Numbered from the stretch's first letter, positions 11,455 to 24,264 are shown. The stretch: DNA of 64,000 nt from Brachionus manjavacas (GCA_019054805.1 JAHQIY010000009.1:558001-622000), one strand, 5' to 3'. Numbers and translations: made by a program. Notes: generated by a model from the letters alone, not told the origin.

Positions 11455-11880
11455 AAAACCTACTGCCGTCAATATTTTGAAAAAAAACACCGTTAGTTTT
11501 GAAATATTTTTATTTCTGCTTATCTGAATTTAACTATTTAACCTTTTTCACCTAAAAAAATGATCATGAAATAAAAAAAAAAAATCCAAAAATACTTTTT
11601 CCTAGTACACCAAAGGCTGATTTTTTGACGATATTTTTTTCCACAAAATAAAATTGCTGCTGTAAGTTTTTACATTTTTTAATTAAAATTAGTTTTTAAA
11701 CTAATTTTTTTAAATTTTGTTGATATTTAGATAAAGGTTTTTTAAAGCTTAATGATGTTCTAAAATAAATTGAATATTAGTAAATCAATAAAAAAAATTT
11801 TATCAAATAATAATAATTTTTTGATTTACACCTGGTGTTTTTTTTCCATATTGTTTTTTAATATTGACGAAAGTAGGTTT
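11455..11880. repeat. Short inverted-repeat element (MITE-like)
   Basis: The left end AAAACCTACT..CGTCAATATT…AAAAAAAACACC recurs inverted at the right end (ATTGACGAAAGTAGGTTT). Arms of about 45 nt, imperfect, enclose about 330 nt of AT-rich DNA without coding capacity. No convincing target-site duplication; an old non-autonomous DNA element is likely. Confidence 0.55.
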
Positions 11881-12170
11881 AGTGGTTAATTTTTTAGTTT
11901 CTGGTAGAGGTCAATATTTTAAGTCCAGATAATCGAAAAAATAAAAAGATTAAATGACAAATTTTTTTAAGTTGAACCTTATTACCTAAATACATTGAGA
12001 ATGTTCAACTATTCTAAGATTTAAAAATTAAAAATAAATATCACCAACACGAGGTAAGATCCAGATCCAATAGTTATTAAGTTTTTATTATTAGAGGCAA
12101 AAAATTAAAAGCATTATGGTAAAAAGAAAAGTCACGGACCTGACTTAAGAAATTTTTTGTTCAAAGTTAA

Positions 12171-12959
12171 CACTCAAAAAACCGGAGGGTTTTTTCGACC
12201 CTTTTTGGTACTTCATTTGTCTTTTTTGAAAATTTTTTTTTCCATCAAAACCAAAATCAAAAAAATGTTATAATTAATTTATTTTGATTACAAAATAATT
12301 TTATTTTCATGCTTAAAAAAATCATGCTAAATTTTTTTGTAAAATAAATCAAAGACATGGGTAATTATGATTTTAATTCCCATCTCTACTTAATTCCTAG
12401 ATTAAATAGTAATTTTTTGAACCATGCCTCGATGAAAAGCTCTTGAACTTCTTAGGAATGCGGATGATAGCTAACCTGAAGTTTCTGATGATATTTTTAA
12501 TGATTATCAAGTAAATGATGACTTGTAAAAAGGATGTTTTATGCCAAAATGTTCCTCTCAAAACCATGTGGTCAAGCTCGATTTTTTTCCTTTACGGAAA
12601 AAAGTTTACTTGTGATAAGAATAAGTTACATTTGGTCCTTATGTAGGGGAGATTATTTTTAAATCGTAAAAATTGTTAAGAACCAGTAATAAGAAATTAA
12701 AAAAAAAAATTTAACAAATATTTTTTTCCTATAATTTTATCAATTTTTTTTAACGACAATTTTTTCTTAAAAATAGTCAATTTTTGTTTTAAATCAAAAC
12801 CAAATTAATAAAAAAACATTTATTTTTACATTCAGTATATTTTCTTACCTATTTTGAGTAATTATGGTAATTTTTGCATCCTAAAAAGCATATTAAATTG
12901 AAGGGGTTTTTGGACCTCTTCAGTACTTAACGTATAAAAAAATTTCCGGTTTTTGAGTG
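12171..12959. mobile_element. piggyBac-like non-autonomous element, copy 1
   Basis: The element begins CACTCAAAAAACCGG and ends in the inverted CCGGTTTTTGAGTG (one A shorter). It is flanked on both sides by TTAA (12,167-12,170 and 12,960-12,963), the target sequence duplicated by piggyBac transposases. At 789 bp it is too short for a transposase. An ATG near 12,424 opens a stop-interrupted frame reading KALELLRNADDS and DIFNDYQVNDDL, which could be the acidic N-terminus of the lost transposase. A second copy with the same ends and interior lies at 50,658-52,109. Confidence 0.82.
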
Positions 12960-13662
12960 TTAAGTAATTTTATTGAATTTAGTTTTTTTGCAATTTTTTT
13001 AAAAAAAAAAAATTAACAATGGAAAATATTTTTTAAACAAAAAATAGCATAATTTGGCTGTTTTGAAATTTAAAATTTTAAAATTATTTAGAAAAAAGAA
13101 AAAAAAATTCCCGATGGCTAATTCAAATTCTCTTACCAAGACTTTTTCATAATTTCCAATTTTTTCTTTCTAAAGCAAACGGCAACCTGAGTTATTATTA
13201 AGTTTAAATTTATATTTTATTTAGACAAAAAAATTGATATATTAATGAAATTAAAACAAATTAATTTAATTAAGAAAATTCTTAAGCCAAGTCAAATGAG
13301 TTAACTTTGAAAAAAAAAATTTAATTTTTGACTAACTTTAATATAAAAGCTGAAGTCAGTGAATAGCACCGAGGGATATGAGCTGCAGCGCGAATAATTT
13401 GCAAGCTATTTAAAAGGATCTAAAAATCCATATCATTTAGAGTGCCGTTGCTTTTAAGCTTTGAAAAAAAAAAAAATTTCAAGAATAAATTGTTTTATGA
13501 TTTAAAAATGGTGAAAACTGTGAAGCTTTTTTTAATACATTCATTATTATTTACTTAATATGACTTACTTTTTTATAATTCGTCCTAAAACCTGTATAAA
13601 ACCTAAATGCTTTTTTGTCAAAAAAATCTCTAATATATAAATTAAGATTTTATTTAAAATAA

Positions 13663-15375
13663 ATGAACAAAAAAGTTGTGATTATCGGGGCCGGAATCGC
13701 GGGTCTGGCAGCTGCCAGCTATTTTGCTGAGCAAAATTTTGATGATTTTGTTATTTTAGAAGTAAACTAAAAACTTAATCATGCTTTGATGTAAAATTTT
13801 TATTCATAAAAGGCAAGTAGTGAGATTGGAGGACGAATTAAAACATTACCTTTTCGTAATTTTTTATTAAAATAAGAAAAGAATTTTTGATAATTGCTTT
13901 TTAGAGAAAAGTTTTATTGAGTTCGGAGCACAATGGATGCATGGTACAGAAAATAATCCAGTGTATGACATAGCCGTGACCTTAGATGCCATTGACAATT
14001 CTACTGGTATGAATCAATTTTTTTTGATAATTTATCAAATTTTTTTAGACAAAGCCGATAATTGGTTTTACTCGAGTCAAGATGGCCAAAGACTGAGCGA
14101 AATTTTGGTAGAATCAGTTCAAGATGAGGCTCAAAGCTTGCTAGAGAATCTCAGCGAAAATATAGATGAAAATGATTTAAATCAAAGCATTGGTAACAAA
14201 ATCCTATTTTTTTTCTGCTAAAAGAAATGTGCTAGAATAAAATTTTTTTTTATAAATTTTTAGGGACCTTGCTCGATGATTTGTATCCAGAAATAGAAAA
14301 AAAATTCGAGTGCGAAATGGACAGTTCAGCCATTAAAGGCGTATTCCAGGCAGCGTTAAATGTGGAAAAATTTGAAAATTCATGTGATGATTTGCATGAT
14401 GTGAGTGCAAATGGTTGGAATAACTACGAAACCTTAGGTGGTAATTTGCTTACCAATAACAAGTATGGCTATGGCAAAATAGTGGACTATTTGGCCTCTA
14501 AATTAACTGGTAATCAATTGAAACTGAATCAGACAGTCAAAAAAATAGACTGGTCTGGCGATGAAATCATCATTACTGCCTATGACGGTAAGCAAAATAA
14601 AAGGTACAAATGGATATGTGAGGCAGTGTTGTGCACAGTTAGTCTGGGCTTCTTAAAACAAAACCATTGTGAACTATTCGAGCCAAAACTTCCTCCAAAC
14701 AAGATTGACGCTATAAATTGTCTTGGATTCGGATGTTTGAACAAAATATTTGTAATTTTTGACAAAGATTTTGAGCCAGACTTTCAAGGACTTCAAATTA
14801 TTTGGAGGGATGATGTTGAGTTTGAGCTTGGAAATTCAAAAGAAAAATGGAATTTAGATGTAAATATTTATTTAAGAGAAAATTTATTTTAAACTTATGG
14901 TTTGTCTAGGATTTAGACTTTTGTAGAGCGCTTGATTTTTTTGAAAAACTGCCTAATCACAAAAATGTTCTCTTGGCCTTTACGGTCGGAAGCAATTCAC
15001 AATTAATAGAACAACTAGAAGATGATTGCGTTTTGGATGTAATTTCAGAGCTAATTGAAAAATGCTTCGCGCACGCAAATTTGCCCAGACCTGTCAAAAT
15101 CATCAGGTTTTTGATTAAAAATTTTTTGAATTTTTTTTCAAAATTTTCTCTTCAGATCAAGATGGTCTAGCAATGAATTTGCCAGAGGATCGTATTCTTA
15201 TTTTAAAGTGGGTTCTTCACTTGATGATGTGGATGCACTTGCTGAATGTGTCCAAGATCGGCTCTATTTCGCTGGCGAAGCGACTATTTACAAGCATTTG
15301 GGTACCGTGCATGGAGCCTACATATCAGGATATGATCAAGCCAACAAAATTCTGTCTAACACTGACAATGAATAA
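13663..15375 (+). CDS. FAD-dependent amine oxidase A (polyamine/spermine oxidase-like), 466 aa
   Basis: Seven exons (13663-13761, 13813-13855, 13905-14006, 14049-14192, 14264-14859, 14910-15106, 15156-15375) join in frame with introns of 42-71 nt. The family oxidises polyamines using FAD, releasing H2O2 and an aldehyde. The N-terminus VVIIGAGIAGLAAA (residues 5-18) is the dinucleotide-binding fold, followed by ILEASSEIGGRI (the FAD-contacting GGR). Then come EFGAQWMHG (53-61), the VSLGFL strand, and LGFGCLNKIF with the flavin-proximal lysine at about 290. The C-terminus has RGSYSYFKVGS and YFAGEAT…TVHGAYISG, the FAD/GEAT motif. It is shorter than vertebrate spermine oxidase (about 555) or PAOX (511) but has every core motif. 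No signal peptide; probably cytosolic. A paralogue follows 625 bp downstream on the same strand. Confidence 0.92.
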
Positions 15376-16000
15376 ATAGAAAAAATCAATAATAAAATAA
15401 TTAATAAAATTTAATGAAACTCTAAAAATGTTGACTTATTTGAATAAAAACTCCAATAAGCATTATGACAAATGCTTTTAATTTAATACTCCTTCTTTGA
15501 TTTAAAAGCTTTTGAAAGAATAATAATTCAGTATCTTAATATTTTTTTCCACTGTAGTTTTATATCTGCTGTCTATTCGAATAACGATAAAAAAATAATA
15601 AAAATATTTAATAAGCCTAAATTTTGAGCTTTATTAAATTAGAGAAGTGCTTTTTTTAATTTCCTTCTAATGACAATGGCTTGAATATTTATTTTAATTA
15701 ACAATAATTTAACCATAGGAAGAATTTATTTGTGCTAAAGATAAATTTTATGCTAAGGTGAGAACACACGGCTGCCTTTAATTAAACAACTGAAAAAAGA
15801 AATAAATTATTTTTTCTTATTAAATAAAATTAAATTTTTTTCTGTTTGAATAATTTTGGATTTTGTCAAATTAAAATAATGAATAAATGGCAAATTTTAC
15901 TAATCATTTAGTCGAATATAGGGTGGCAAGCTGATTTAAATCTAAAATCATTTTTGAAAAGCATAATTTTTAGAAAGCTGTTAATCTTCTTTAAGATATA
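15376..16000. other. Spacer between the tandem amine oxidase genes
   Basis: 625 bp of AT-rich DNA with no open frame of note. It holds the 3' end of copy A (AATAAA-like strings close to the stop) and presumably the promoter of copy B. Confidence 0.6.
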
Positions 16001-18860
16001 ATGGAGCATACTAAGGTTTTGGTGGTAGGAGCTGGCATGTCCGGCTTGTCGGCATGTTTAAAACTAATTGAAGTAGGCATTTATGATTTCAAGCTGATCG
16101 AAGCAAGTGATCGAATCGGTGGACGAATCGACACAATTTTTTATGGTAAAAATTGAGTTTTTCTATTGAAAATTTTTTTAAAAGAAAATAATTTTTTTAG
16201 AAAACAGTTTTATCGAAATGGGTGCACAATGGATTCACGGTACTAAAAAAAACCCAATTTTCGAGCTTTCAAAATCTCTGGATCTATTAGATGACCGAAA
16301 AAGTAACATTTTCTTTTTTAGTCAATGCTTCTCGTTTATTTAAAACAAAATTAACTATCACCTTAAAAATAATAAAAAAATTAAATTAGACATTATTAGC
16401 TTAAATTATTTTTAATTTAAAACTTTAAATAAATCAAAAAGATTTAAGTAAGAGTAGATTTTTTTTCCAGTCAAAAGAATCAAATGCAAAAAAGAATAAA
16501 AAATTTAAGCTTTTCTTTTTTTAATTTTGTTCAGTTCAGAACTAACTATATAATCAATTTAAAAAAAAAACATTAAACGAAAAAAATTCAAGCTAATTTC
16601 AATTTTTTTGTTCGAGATCTTCGAAACAAATGTATTTTGTGTCTATTTTTTCAAAAGGTTCAAAAATTATAGGAAATTTTATTCAAAAAGAAAAATTTAA
16701 AATAACTGATTCATGTTTTTATTTTATATAATTCGAAAGATAAAATTTACTATAAATATCAATTTTACTAAAAAATTTTCTTTAAAAAAAAATTTTTTTT
16801 TCAAATTTAATTTAAAGACTTATAGCATTTTTTTTCTTTAGTAAATTATTAAAAAAAATACATTTTTTAGGCGAAATCTATTTAAGATTATTCATTGACA
16901 ATTAATTAAGCTTGTCTGAATTAAAATAAAAATATAATATCCCGAAGGATTATTTATTGCTTCCGTTCAAATTTCTCAATACAGGCAGATTTAAGCAAAG
17001 ACAAAAAAAAAAGATAAAATAAATCATTTACGGCAATAAACAAAATTATTTATACTTTATGAAAAAAAAAATCTTACACTCGGGTAAAAATAAGGCGCCA
17101 TGAAAAATAATAAGTAAGAAGCATAATCTGAACAATCTGTTTTTTTTGCCAGTCAATCCATGAATAAATAAAAATTTAAAATTGTTAAAGTTCCAAATTA
17201 TTTGCTATCTAAAATTAAAAAATATATTTTTTGTTCTATTTTAAGTAAATGAGGGTTCAGTGCACTATAGGTCCCAAGATGGAACAAAGCTGGATGAAAG
17301 CTTTGTAGAAAAGATATTCGACAAAGTAGAAAATATTTTTGACAATTTAGAAGATTTGATCGAAAATGAGCTGGAAGAAGACTCAGACGAAAATATGGGT
17401 AAATACTTTACATTATTTCATTAAATAGAAAATAAAAATAGAAAATCCGAACAAATTAATATACAATTAAATAAGTTATTAAATAATTTGTAAAGAAATC
17501 GTGTTTTATAGAGAATATTCTACAGTCTAGATTATTTTTATTTTTATTGATTTTTTTTCTATTGAAATTTTCTATGTAAATTTGAATTTTTTAATTAATA
17601 AAAAACTAATCTTATTGATATTTTTTAAGGCTCTTTATTAGATGATGGTTTTATAAAAATTTTAAAAAAACTTAAAACAAATGAAAATGTAAATATAGAG
17701 GTTATAAAATCGATTTACAGATCACGGTGTAATGAGGAAAAGATTGATAATGCATGCGAAGATTTGAGGCGACTAAGTGCTATCGGCTGGAATGAGCACG
17801 AGTATTTTGATGGAGAGCAGTTTACAAGGCTCAAGTATGGCTACTCTAAGCTAATTAAATATTTTTTTGCTCAAATTCCGACACATAATATACTCTTCAA
17901 TCATTTGGTCACTAATATAGACTGGTCCGAATCGCCACTTAGGACCACTTGTGTTGATCAGTCAAATAAACAAAGCATTACTTTTACCAGTGATTTTGTA
18001 GTTACCACTTGTTCAACTGGGTATCTGAAAAATCATCACCACAAACTATTTAGTCCGAATTTACCTCTGGAAAAAATAAAAGCCATAGAAAATCTTGGCT
18101 TTGGTTTAGTTGATAAATTATTTGTTTGCTTTGATAAGCCTTTGTTTAACAAGAATTATGAGGGTATGAAAATTTTGTGGCAAGATAACATTGCATTTAA
18201 TTTAGACTGTGACAAAAAATGGAATCTACAAGTAATTTAATAAAAAAACATGATAAGAAAATTTTTTTTTTTTATTTTTTATTAAAAGGAAAATAAGTTT
18301 TACCGGGCATTGGATAATTTTGAGGTGTTGCCGAATCTTCCGAATGTTCTGGTTTGCTTTGTAGTGGGAAAAGAGGCACTTTTTATTGGAAATTTAGAGG
18401 AAGAGTGTCTAATTGATGTAATCAACGAACTTTTTGCCAAGTGTTTTTTTGATCTTAAATTACCAAAGCCTAAACGAGTTCTCAGGTAAGATATAATTGA
18501 ACAAAAGGACAATATGTGACTTTTTTTAAGGTCTAAGTGGAACGAGGATAAGTATGCTTTGGGCTCATACACTTACATCAAGACCGGATCAGGCCTAAAA
18601 GACGTCAAAGAATTGCATAGGCCATTGGTAAATGACTTTTTCCTCAAGTTTAAATAAGTAAAATAATAAAATTTAGTTTATTAATTCTTATTTAAACGAA
18701 TGTTTTGTACTTTTTTATTTAAATTTGAAAAAAATTTAAGAATGAGTGTCTTTTCTTCTCTGGCGAAGCCACAAATTACAAGTATATGGGAACAGTTCAT
18801 GGAGCTTATATCGCTGGCAGAGAAGTCGCTAATAAAATTATACGATTGGCAAAATTTTGA
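16001..18860 (+). CDS. FAD-dependent amine oxidase B (polyamine/spermine oxidase-like), 471 aa
   Basis: Exons 16001-16145, 16201-16302, 17246-17398, 17630-18231, 18289-18485, 18531-18627 and 18741-18860 join in one frame. The protein matches copy A end to end: KVLVVGAGMSGLSA (FAD fold), IEASDRIGGRI, IEMGAQWIHGT, LGFGLVDKLF with the flavin-side lysine, GSYTYIKTGS and FFSGEAT…TVHGAYIAG. Five introns sit at the same codons and phase as in copy A. B lacks A's first intron (after the LE of the first beta-alpha-beta) and has an extra one just before the NECLFFSGEA segment. Its second intron is 943 nt against 42 nt in A. Five of its six acceptors end in AAG. No frame damage, so both copies look active. 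Substrate (spermine, spermidine or acetylated forms) cannot be told from sequence. Confidence 0.92.
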
Positions 18861-19071
18861 TTTGTATTGACATTTTTTAAATAATTAAATGATTTTTAAA
18901 TTAATGTAAATTTTTTTTCAGGCTTTTAATTGACAAAATAATAAAAATCTTTTTTCGAAAATTTTCTAAAACTACCTAATAATTCTTAAATGATTTCTTT
19001 TAAGTCTGATCTTAAAAAATTTTAGGTCTATCATCTAAGATCTGATAAATTCTTAAAATATTTTTGATGTA

Positions 19072-19913
19072 AGGTTCGCGCGTAGCAAAACGACAGCACT
19101 ATCTTAATCGACAATTTTTGAAAGCATATTCGTAATCTACGCATATGAAAACCTAGGAAAACTTGTTTCTTTATGGGGAAAAAAAAAAAGATTTTTGACT
19201 TGAGGGTCTTGAAGTTTGATAGTTTTTGAAAACAGTGGTTTAGGTTTTTGAAATTTTTGAGATGAGTTTTCATTCAAAATTCAAATTCTTAAAACATATT
19301 TCTCTGGCAAATCTAATGCTAAAACACAAGAGCATCTAAGAATTTCTAATAGTTTATTAATATAAAAGATGAAAATTAAATTTTAATGATTTTTTTTAGA
19401 AATTGAACTATATTTTGAATTTTTTTTTGATTAATTAAGCTTTAAATAAAAAAGTGAAACCTGGGATTTGTTCAGAATTTTGTCTAGTTTTATAATTTAA
19501 ATAAAAAAGTTAGGGTCTTGGGTCAATACTCCAACGAGAATCAAAAAAACTGGAAAAAAGCACAAAAAATGTATTTTTTTGGTTTAAAGTGCAACTTAAT
19601 TCCACTTAAAATACTTAAAAAATATATCGTTTAATAGAAAATTTTGCGCTCTTTAAAAACATATATAGATAAAGTAACTTTTGAATGAAAACTCATCTCA
19701 AAAATTTCAAAAACCTAAACCACTGTTTTCAAAAACATAATAATAAACTTCAAAATCAAACAAACAAACTTAATATCAAACTTCAAGACCAAAAATCAAA
19801 AATCTAGTCAAAAATCTTTCCCCCCCCCTTAGCTTTTCATATACGTAGATTACGAATATGCTATCGAAAATTGTCGATTAAGATAGTGCTGTCGTTTTGC
19901 TACTCGCGAACCT
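19072..19913. mobile_element. 842-bp long-inverted-repeat element with TA flanks
   Basis: The arms start AGGTTCGCG(C/A)GTAGCAAAA and stay alike for more than 80 nt (…ACGACAGCACTATCTTAATCG…). A second, more internal match (GAATGAAAACTCATCTCAAA in inverted orientation) makes the arms more than 200 nt in all. TA flanks both ends (19,070-19,071 and 19,914-19,915), as for Tc1/mariner-type insertions. The middle (19,290-19,670) has no coding capacity. Its left end begins about 210 bp past the end of amine oxidase B. Confidence 0.8.
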
Positions 19914-19919
19914 TAAGAT

Positions 19920-20740
19920 TCTATAAGGTTTTCAATTAAAATTGTGAAAAAAAAATATTGGCAATTTAAGAATCCGTAAAATAATTTTTTAAGATGGTTA
20001 AAAAAAATTTTAAGAATCTAAATTGTTGTATTTTCCTAAAGATTCGTCAAGATTCCTAGTGAGAATTTAACTTGTTTTTCATCTTCAAAAGATGCGGCAA
20101 TCATCAAAATTCACCGGAAACCTATCTTAAGAATTTTGAACCATTGCTGGTAAAATGAACGCGTCAGTAACAGAATAATCCTAAACAATCTTCATAAAAA
20201 TTGTCAAAAAACCAAACCCGAAGCTAACTCTTTTTAACCATGAGCTTCCGTCCTCAAAAGTTATCAAGCTTTTGGGAATGATCCTTGATTATGAATTTTC
20301 CTTTAAAAAGGATAAAAATGAAATCAAAGAAAAATAGAAATCAAGATTAAATCTTATAAGAGTCTTATTAAATTTTGTTTGACTATCAAAAAGTCAGTAA
20401 AATGTGTGATCGTTGGGAGTCCTGGGCACAAAACCCGAATTTTGCGTTCAATAGAAAAAAAGTCAAACAAGATTTTGAATTTTTATTAATTATAATAAAT
20501 TTTTCGCTTGAGTTTTTTAAATTTAAGTCTTTTTTATTACGTTTAAATTTTACTTTTTTTCATTTTTCATTTTTTTATTCGGTGATTTAATTTTTCATTA
20601 CAAAATTTTACCAAAAATTGTGAAATTTTACGTAAAATTAAGTAAAAAAGGGCAAGCAATGATGAGCTTTTTTTTCAAAATAAAATTGCCTCTAAATTTT
20701 GGAAAGAAAGTGAATTTATTTTCATGTAAAATATAACTAA
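19920..20740. other. Intergenic AT-rich DNA with TTACGTAAA-type repeat
   Basis: No gene supported. Around 20,590-20,650 there is a cluster of ACCAAAAATT / TTTTACGTAAAATT strings that recurs near 44,500 and 58,500, suggesting a fragment of a dispersed repeat. Confidence 0.4.
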
Positions 20741-21228
20741 TTAATGTTTAATCTCGATTTTAACGACATGTCACAGTATAAATAGTGATATGTCGTTATC
20801 TCAGAATAAAGTATAAAATAAAATTATAAATGAATTTTTCTAAAAACATAAAATGAAGTTTCATTACTTAATCGGAGCTAAATGCCTTTTACATTTAATT
20901 TTTTTAAACTAAGCTTAGTTTTGAAAGTCATCTTATTTGGGAGCGTAAAATTTTGAATTGAAATTATAAAAATTAAAAGATAAAAAGGAGGGTGCAAGCT
21001 TTATTTAGAAAATAGCCTAATGATCACGCCCCCATGATCGAGTTTAGATTTTTTGAGTATTAGGTAATCAAACATTTAGAATCCAATAGTTAAAATATCT
21101 AAGCTCTAGCGTTGGGGCTTTATACTTTTTAATTTCTCGAGAAAATATTGTGGTTATTAAGGTTATAGTAAATTAATAATAGAAAAAAAAACAAAGTAAT
21201 ATTTAATTTATTGTAACTTAATAAAAAT

Positions 21229-23736
21229 CTATTTTTTTGATTTATTTTGCCTTTTATTTTTATCATCAGAATTAAACGATAGTGACCTCTTGGTCAAACA
21301 ATCAAATTCACCCTGTTCATTTTCATCACTCTCGCTAGTAATTATAGACTTTTCATTATTTTCATTGTCAATATCTGAATTATCACTATTTTCTTCATTA
21401 AGTAGTTGATCTACGTCATAATCTTCACTATTTAGACAAATTGGTATCAAAAGCGAATTAAGTTTTAATCCTGGCATCGGAATTTTTTCATTCTTATGCC
21501 CACATGCTAAATAGTAAATAACTGAGGCAACGTGAGTACAACAGCCAACAGTTCTTTTACCTGATTTGCAGCTGCAAATCCATTCTAGTGACCTATAGTC
21601 ATTTGAGTTAGGAACAAACTTAACAAATACTTTATATTTTACACTATTCGAATGTCTTGAATGTATCTCTGAGGAAATTATTTTACAATTATTTTCAGTC
21701 ACTTCTTGAACATCAATTTTGAATTTAAAACGACCATTTTTTTTAAAGTGTTCGGATAAATACCCATAGCATTGTTTGAGTTGATATGATCCTAGCATTA
21801 CATATTTTCTAATAATATCGATTTTAAGCTGTGGAAAATTGAGATTATTAACTTCGGTTATGTCCTTGAAGATCTTTTGACTTTGACTATGATGAATATT
21901 TAAATATTTTTCTAAATTATTTTTTGAGTTCAATTTTTGCTTCATCATTCTAGCTATCGCAATAGAATCATACTTGTCTGCTACTCTTTGGCTGAAAAAT
22001 AAGTTGATTAGAGCTCCAGCGATTCTGAAATCGTCCATAATATTATTCAACATTGAATTTGGAGTTTTATCGAGAGCTTTGAATGATTGTTTCAAAATTC
22101 CATTAATTACTTCTACAACATACCTACATTTTGTGACAAAACGTGTCTCATTACTCTCTTTGCAAGTTAGTTGTTTTTTAGACTTTGGTGCACCTTTTAA
22201 ACATCAGCTTACAAAATGAAAAAAAAATATTTTAAGAAACTCACAAGTCGGTAATTTTACATTTAGCTTTAAAGATTTTAAAAATTTAACAGAAAATTTG
22301 AAACCGCGATCTAACAAAATAAGATCACTTTCTTTGAAGAATTCTTTTAATTCTTTTTTTTCTGTAAAAAGCGAATTAATGATTGTTGAATCACTATCAA
22401 CTGCTGCAAACGGTCCATAAATATCTACGGTTTTTCCGTTTGTGGCACATAAAACAAACGGCTTAATCAGACTCCAAGTCTTTTTTTGAAAATAATAATT
22501 TGAACTTTTATCACAATAACAGTATGTTCCATCGGCTACCAAAGCTAGTTGAGAACTGTTTAAGTCAAAAAGTTCAGCTACCATTTCCGTATTTTCTAAT
22601 AACAAATCATCTCGGGTCAAATGATTTGCTCCAAGATTTTTTGGGACAAAATCTTTAAGCATAGCGCTACGAACTTGTTCGTAAATATTGCTCACTAATT
22701 GCCTATATTTTAACTGAAATATTTCGCTTATAGTCGTTTGATCAAGACCTTTTCTCAACCAGAATAAGTAAATAAAAACAGCTTGAACTTTTGTGCGATT
22801 TTCTGTATCATAAAGTGATTTTAGTTCATTTTTTATAAAAAACAACTCGTCCTTTGTAAAACCAGTAAAATTCCAGCATGTCGTTTCAGGTACGGTTTTT
22901 ATATCACGAAGTTGATCAAACAAGCTTTTTGAACTTGTTACGCGGAGACTCTCTAGTTAAATTTTCACTTCTTCTTTCTTCATAGTTGTCACATTCTTAT
23001 AAATCGGAATTTCATCTATTGCCTCTTCTTTTAATAAACCGTTTTCTTGAAAATGGATTCTACAACAACGGTTTCCAATGGGAACAATAATACCTCTTTT
23101 AATATAAATATCAGCGATCGCATTAGATGATATAACAGAAAAACGGATACCCATGCCACATTTCTTTTTACAAATAAAACAATCACTGTGAGTTGCATTA
23201 CATCTTGGAATGTCCAAATTAAGTATTTCTAAGTCTATATTAGAATTCGAGCCTTTCGAGTTGTTTTTTTGATTTGAGATAAAATCGATTTGAGGAGTTG
23301 AATTTGAATGCAGTTCTTGATCATTTAAAGCAGTTGTAACGCTAAATTCGGGATAAATTTCAGCTTGAGCTGACGTACATGGCACATTTTCAACAACAAT
23401 TTGCTCATCATCATTCTGATTTTCACTAATCGAAGTACTCAAATTTGAACTACTTTCGGTTTCCATTCTTAATTCGTTTGCATCGGTTGGATGCGTTGGT
23501 ACGTTACTAATCGCTTGTGAGATCAAAAGTGGATTATCTTTTCTAACATAATTTTGATAGTTCTTTAAATGTTTTTGGCATATAATGTCATATAATTCAA
23601 TATTTTTATCAAAGTGACTATTTAAGTTAGTTGCAAGTTGTTTATCTTTTAATTCCATTAGATTTTTTATGCCAACTTTTTCACCCCTTCGATGACAAAT
23701 GCTACAAAATCTGTTTCTCAAATTAGTCAAAACCAT
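21229..23736 (-). pseudogene. DDE (Tnp_4-type) transposase with N-terminal Cys/His modules and C-terminal SWIM finger, one in-frame stop
   Basis: Reading from 23,736 down to 22,245, then across a 51-nt intron (22,244-22,194; T|GTGAGT…AAAAG|GT), to 21,229 gives one frame of 819 codons, broken only by a TAA at 22,957-22,959. The N-terminus has FCSICHRRGEK…CQKH (Cys2/Cys-His) and later DCFICKKKCG…CCRIHF. The catalytic core shows LVADGTYCYC (first Asp), DLILLDRGF (second Asp) and, just after the intron, QLTCKESNETRFVTK with the third acidic residue and the VVEVINGILK helix. The C-terminus has a SWIM zinc finger, CSC…CCTHVASVIYYL, then an acidic/Ser tail. The stop may be a true inactivating mutation or a sequencing error. 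The domain set resembles cnidarian and rotifer Tnp4/SWIM proteins; the superfamily name is left open. Confidence 0.85.
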
Positions 23737-24021
23737 TATTAATATTTCATGAATTAAGTTTTGGATTATATGGATATTTTTTTATTCAATTTTTATTTAT
23801 TTTAATTTTTTAAGTTTAGTGAGTATAAATAATCTATTCAAAATTAAGGGTAAAGAAAGATAAATAATCAGTTTGAAATTTTAAATACTTTCAAATTTTC
23901 ATAATTTAAACAAAAGTCTCGTGAATTTCAACATAAAATTCAAAAAAAAATTCAATCAGCGATTTATGCTTAATCATGGAATTTTTAGTTGATCTAAAAT
24001 AACCATTTTTAATCTCTAATA

Positions 24022-24264
24022 CAGTACTGAAAATTAATTTGTCACATCATGACATGATATCATTTAATATCACATGATATCATCTTATATGAGAAAAAAA
24101 ATTATTTACATATTTTTACATATAGAATTTTCAAATTTTTATTCACCGGATATTATCTGATATCAAATGATAATAGCTGATATCAGCTGGTATGAGGAAA
24201 GTTTAAAAAAATGATATTAAATGGCATCAGATGATATGATGCGACAAGTTTATTTCCGGCACTG
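24022..24264. mobile_element. 243-bp CAGT…ACTG MITE (Tc1/mariner-like)
   Basis: The ends are CAGTACTGAAAATTAATTTG and the inverted CAGTGCCGGAAATAAACTTG; the match continues through CATCAT and TTTAATATC. TA dinucleotides flank both sides (24,020-24,021, 24,265-24,266). The interior is dense in GATATCA-type palindromes. Inserted in the upstream part of the DDE/SWIM transposon. Confidence 0.7.

Noticed and set aside
13370..13460. GC-richer stretch upstream of amine oxidase A that looked like a possible small RNA
   Set aside because: No tRNA, snRNA or other fold could be built, and there is no B box or terminator.
18300..18572. 90-codon minus-strand open frame
   Set aside because: It is antisense to exons 5-6 of amine oxidase B, whose frame is supported by homology.
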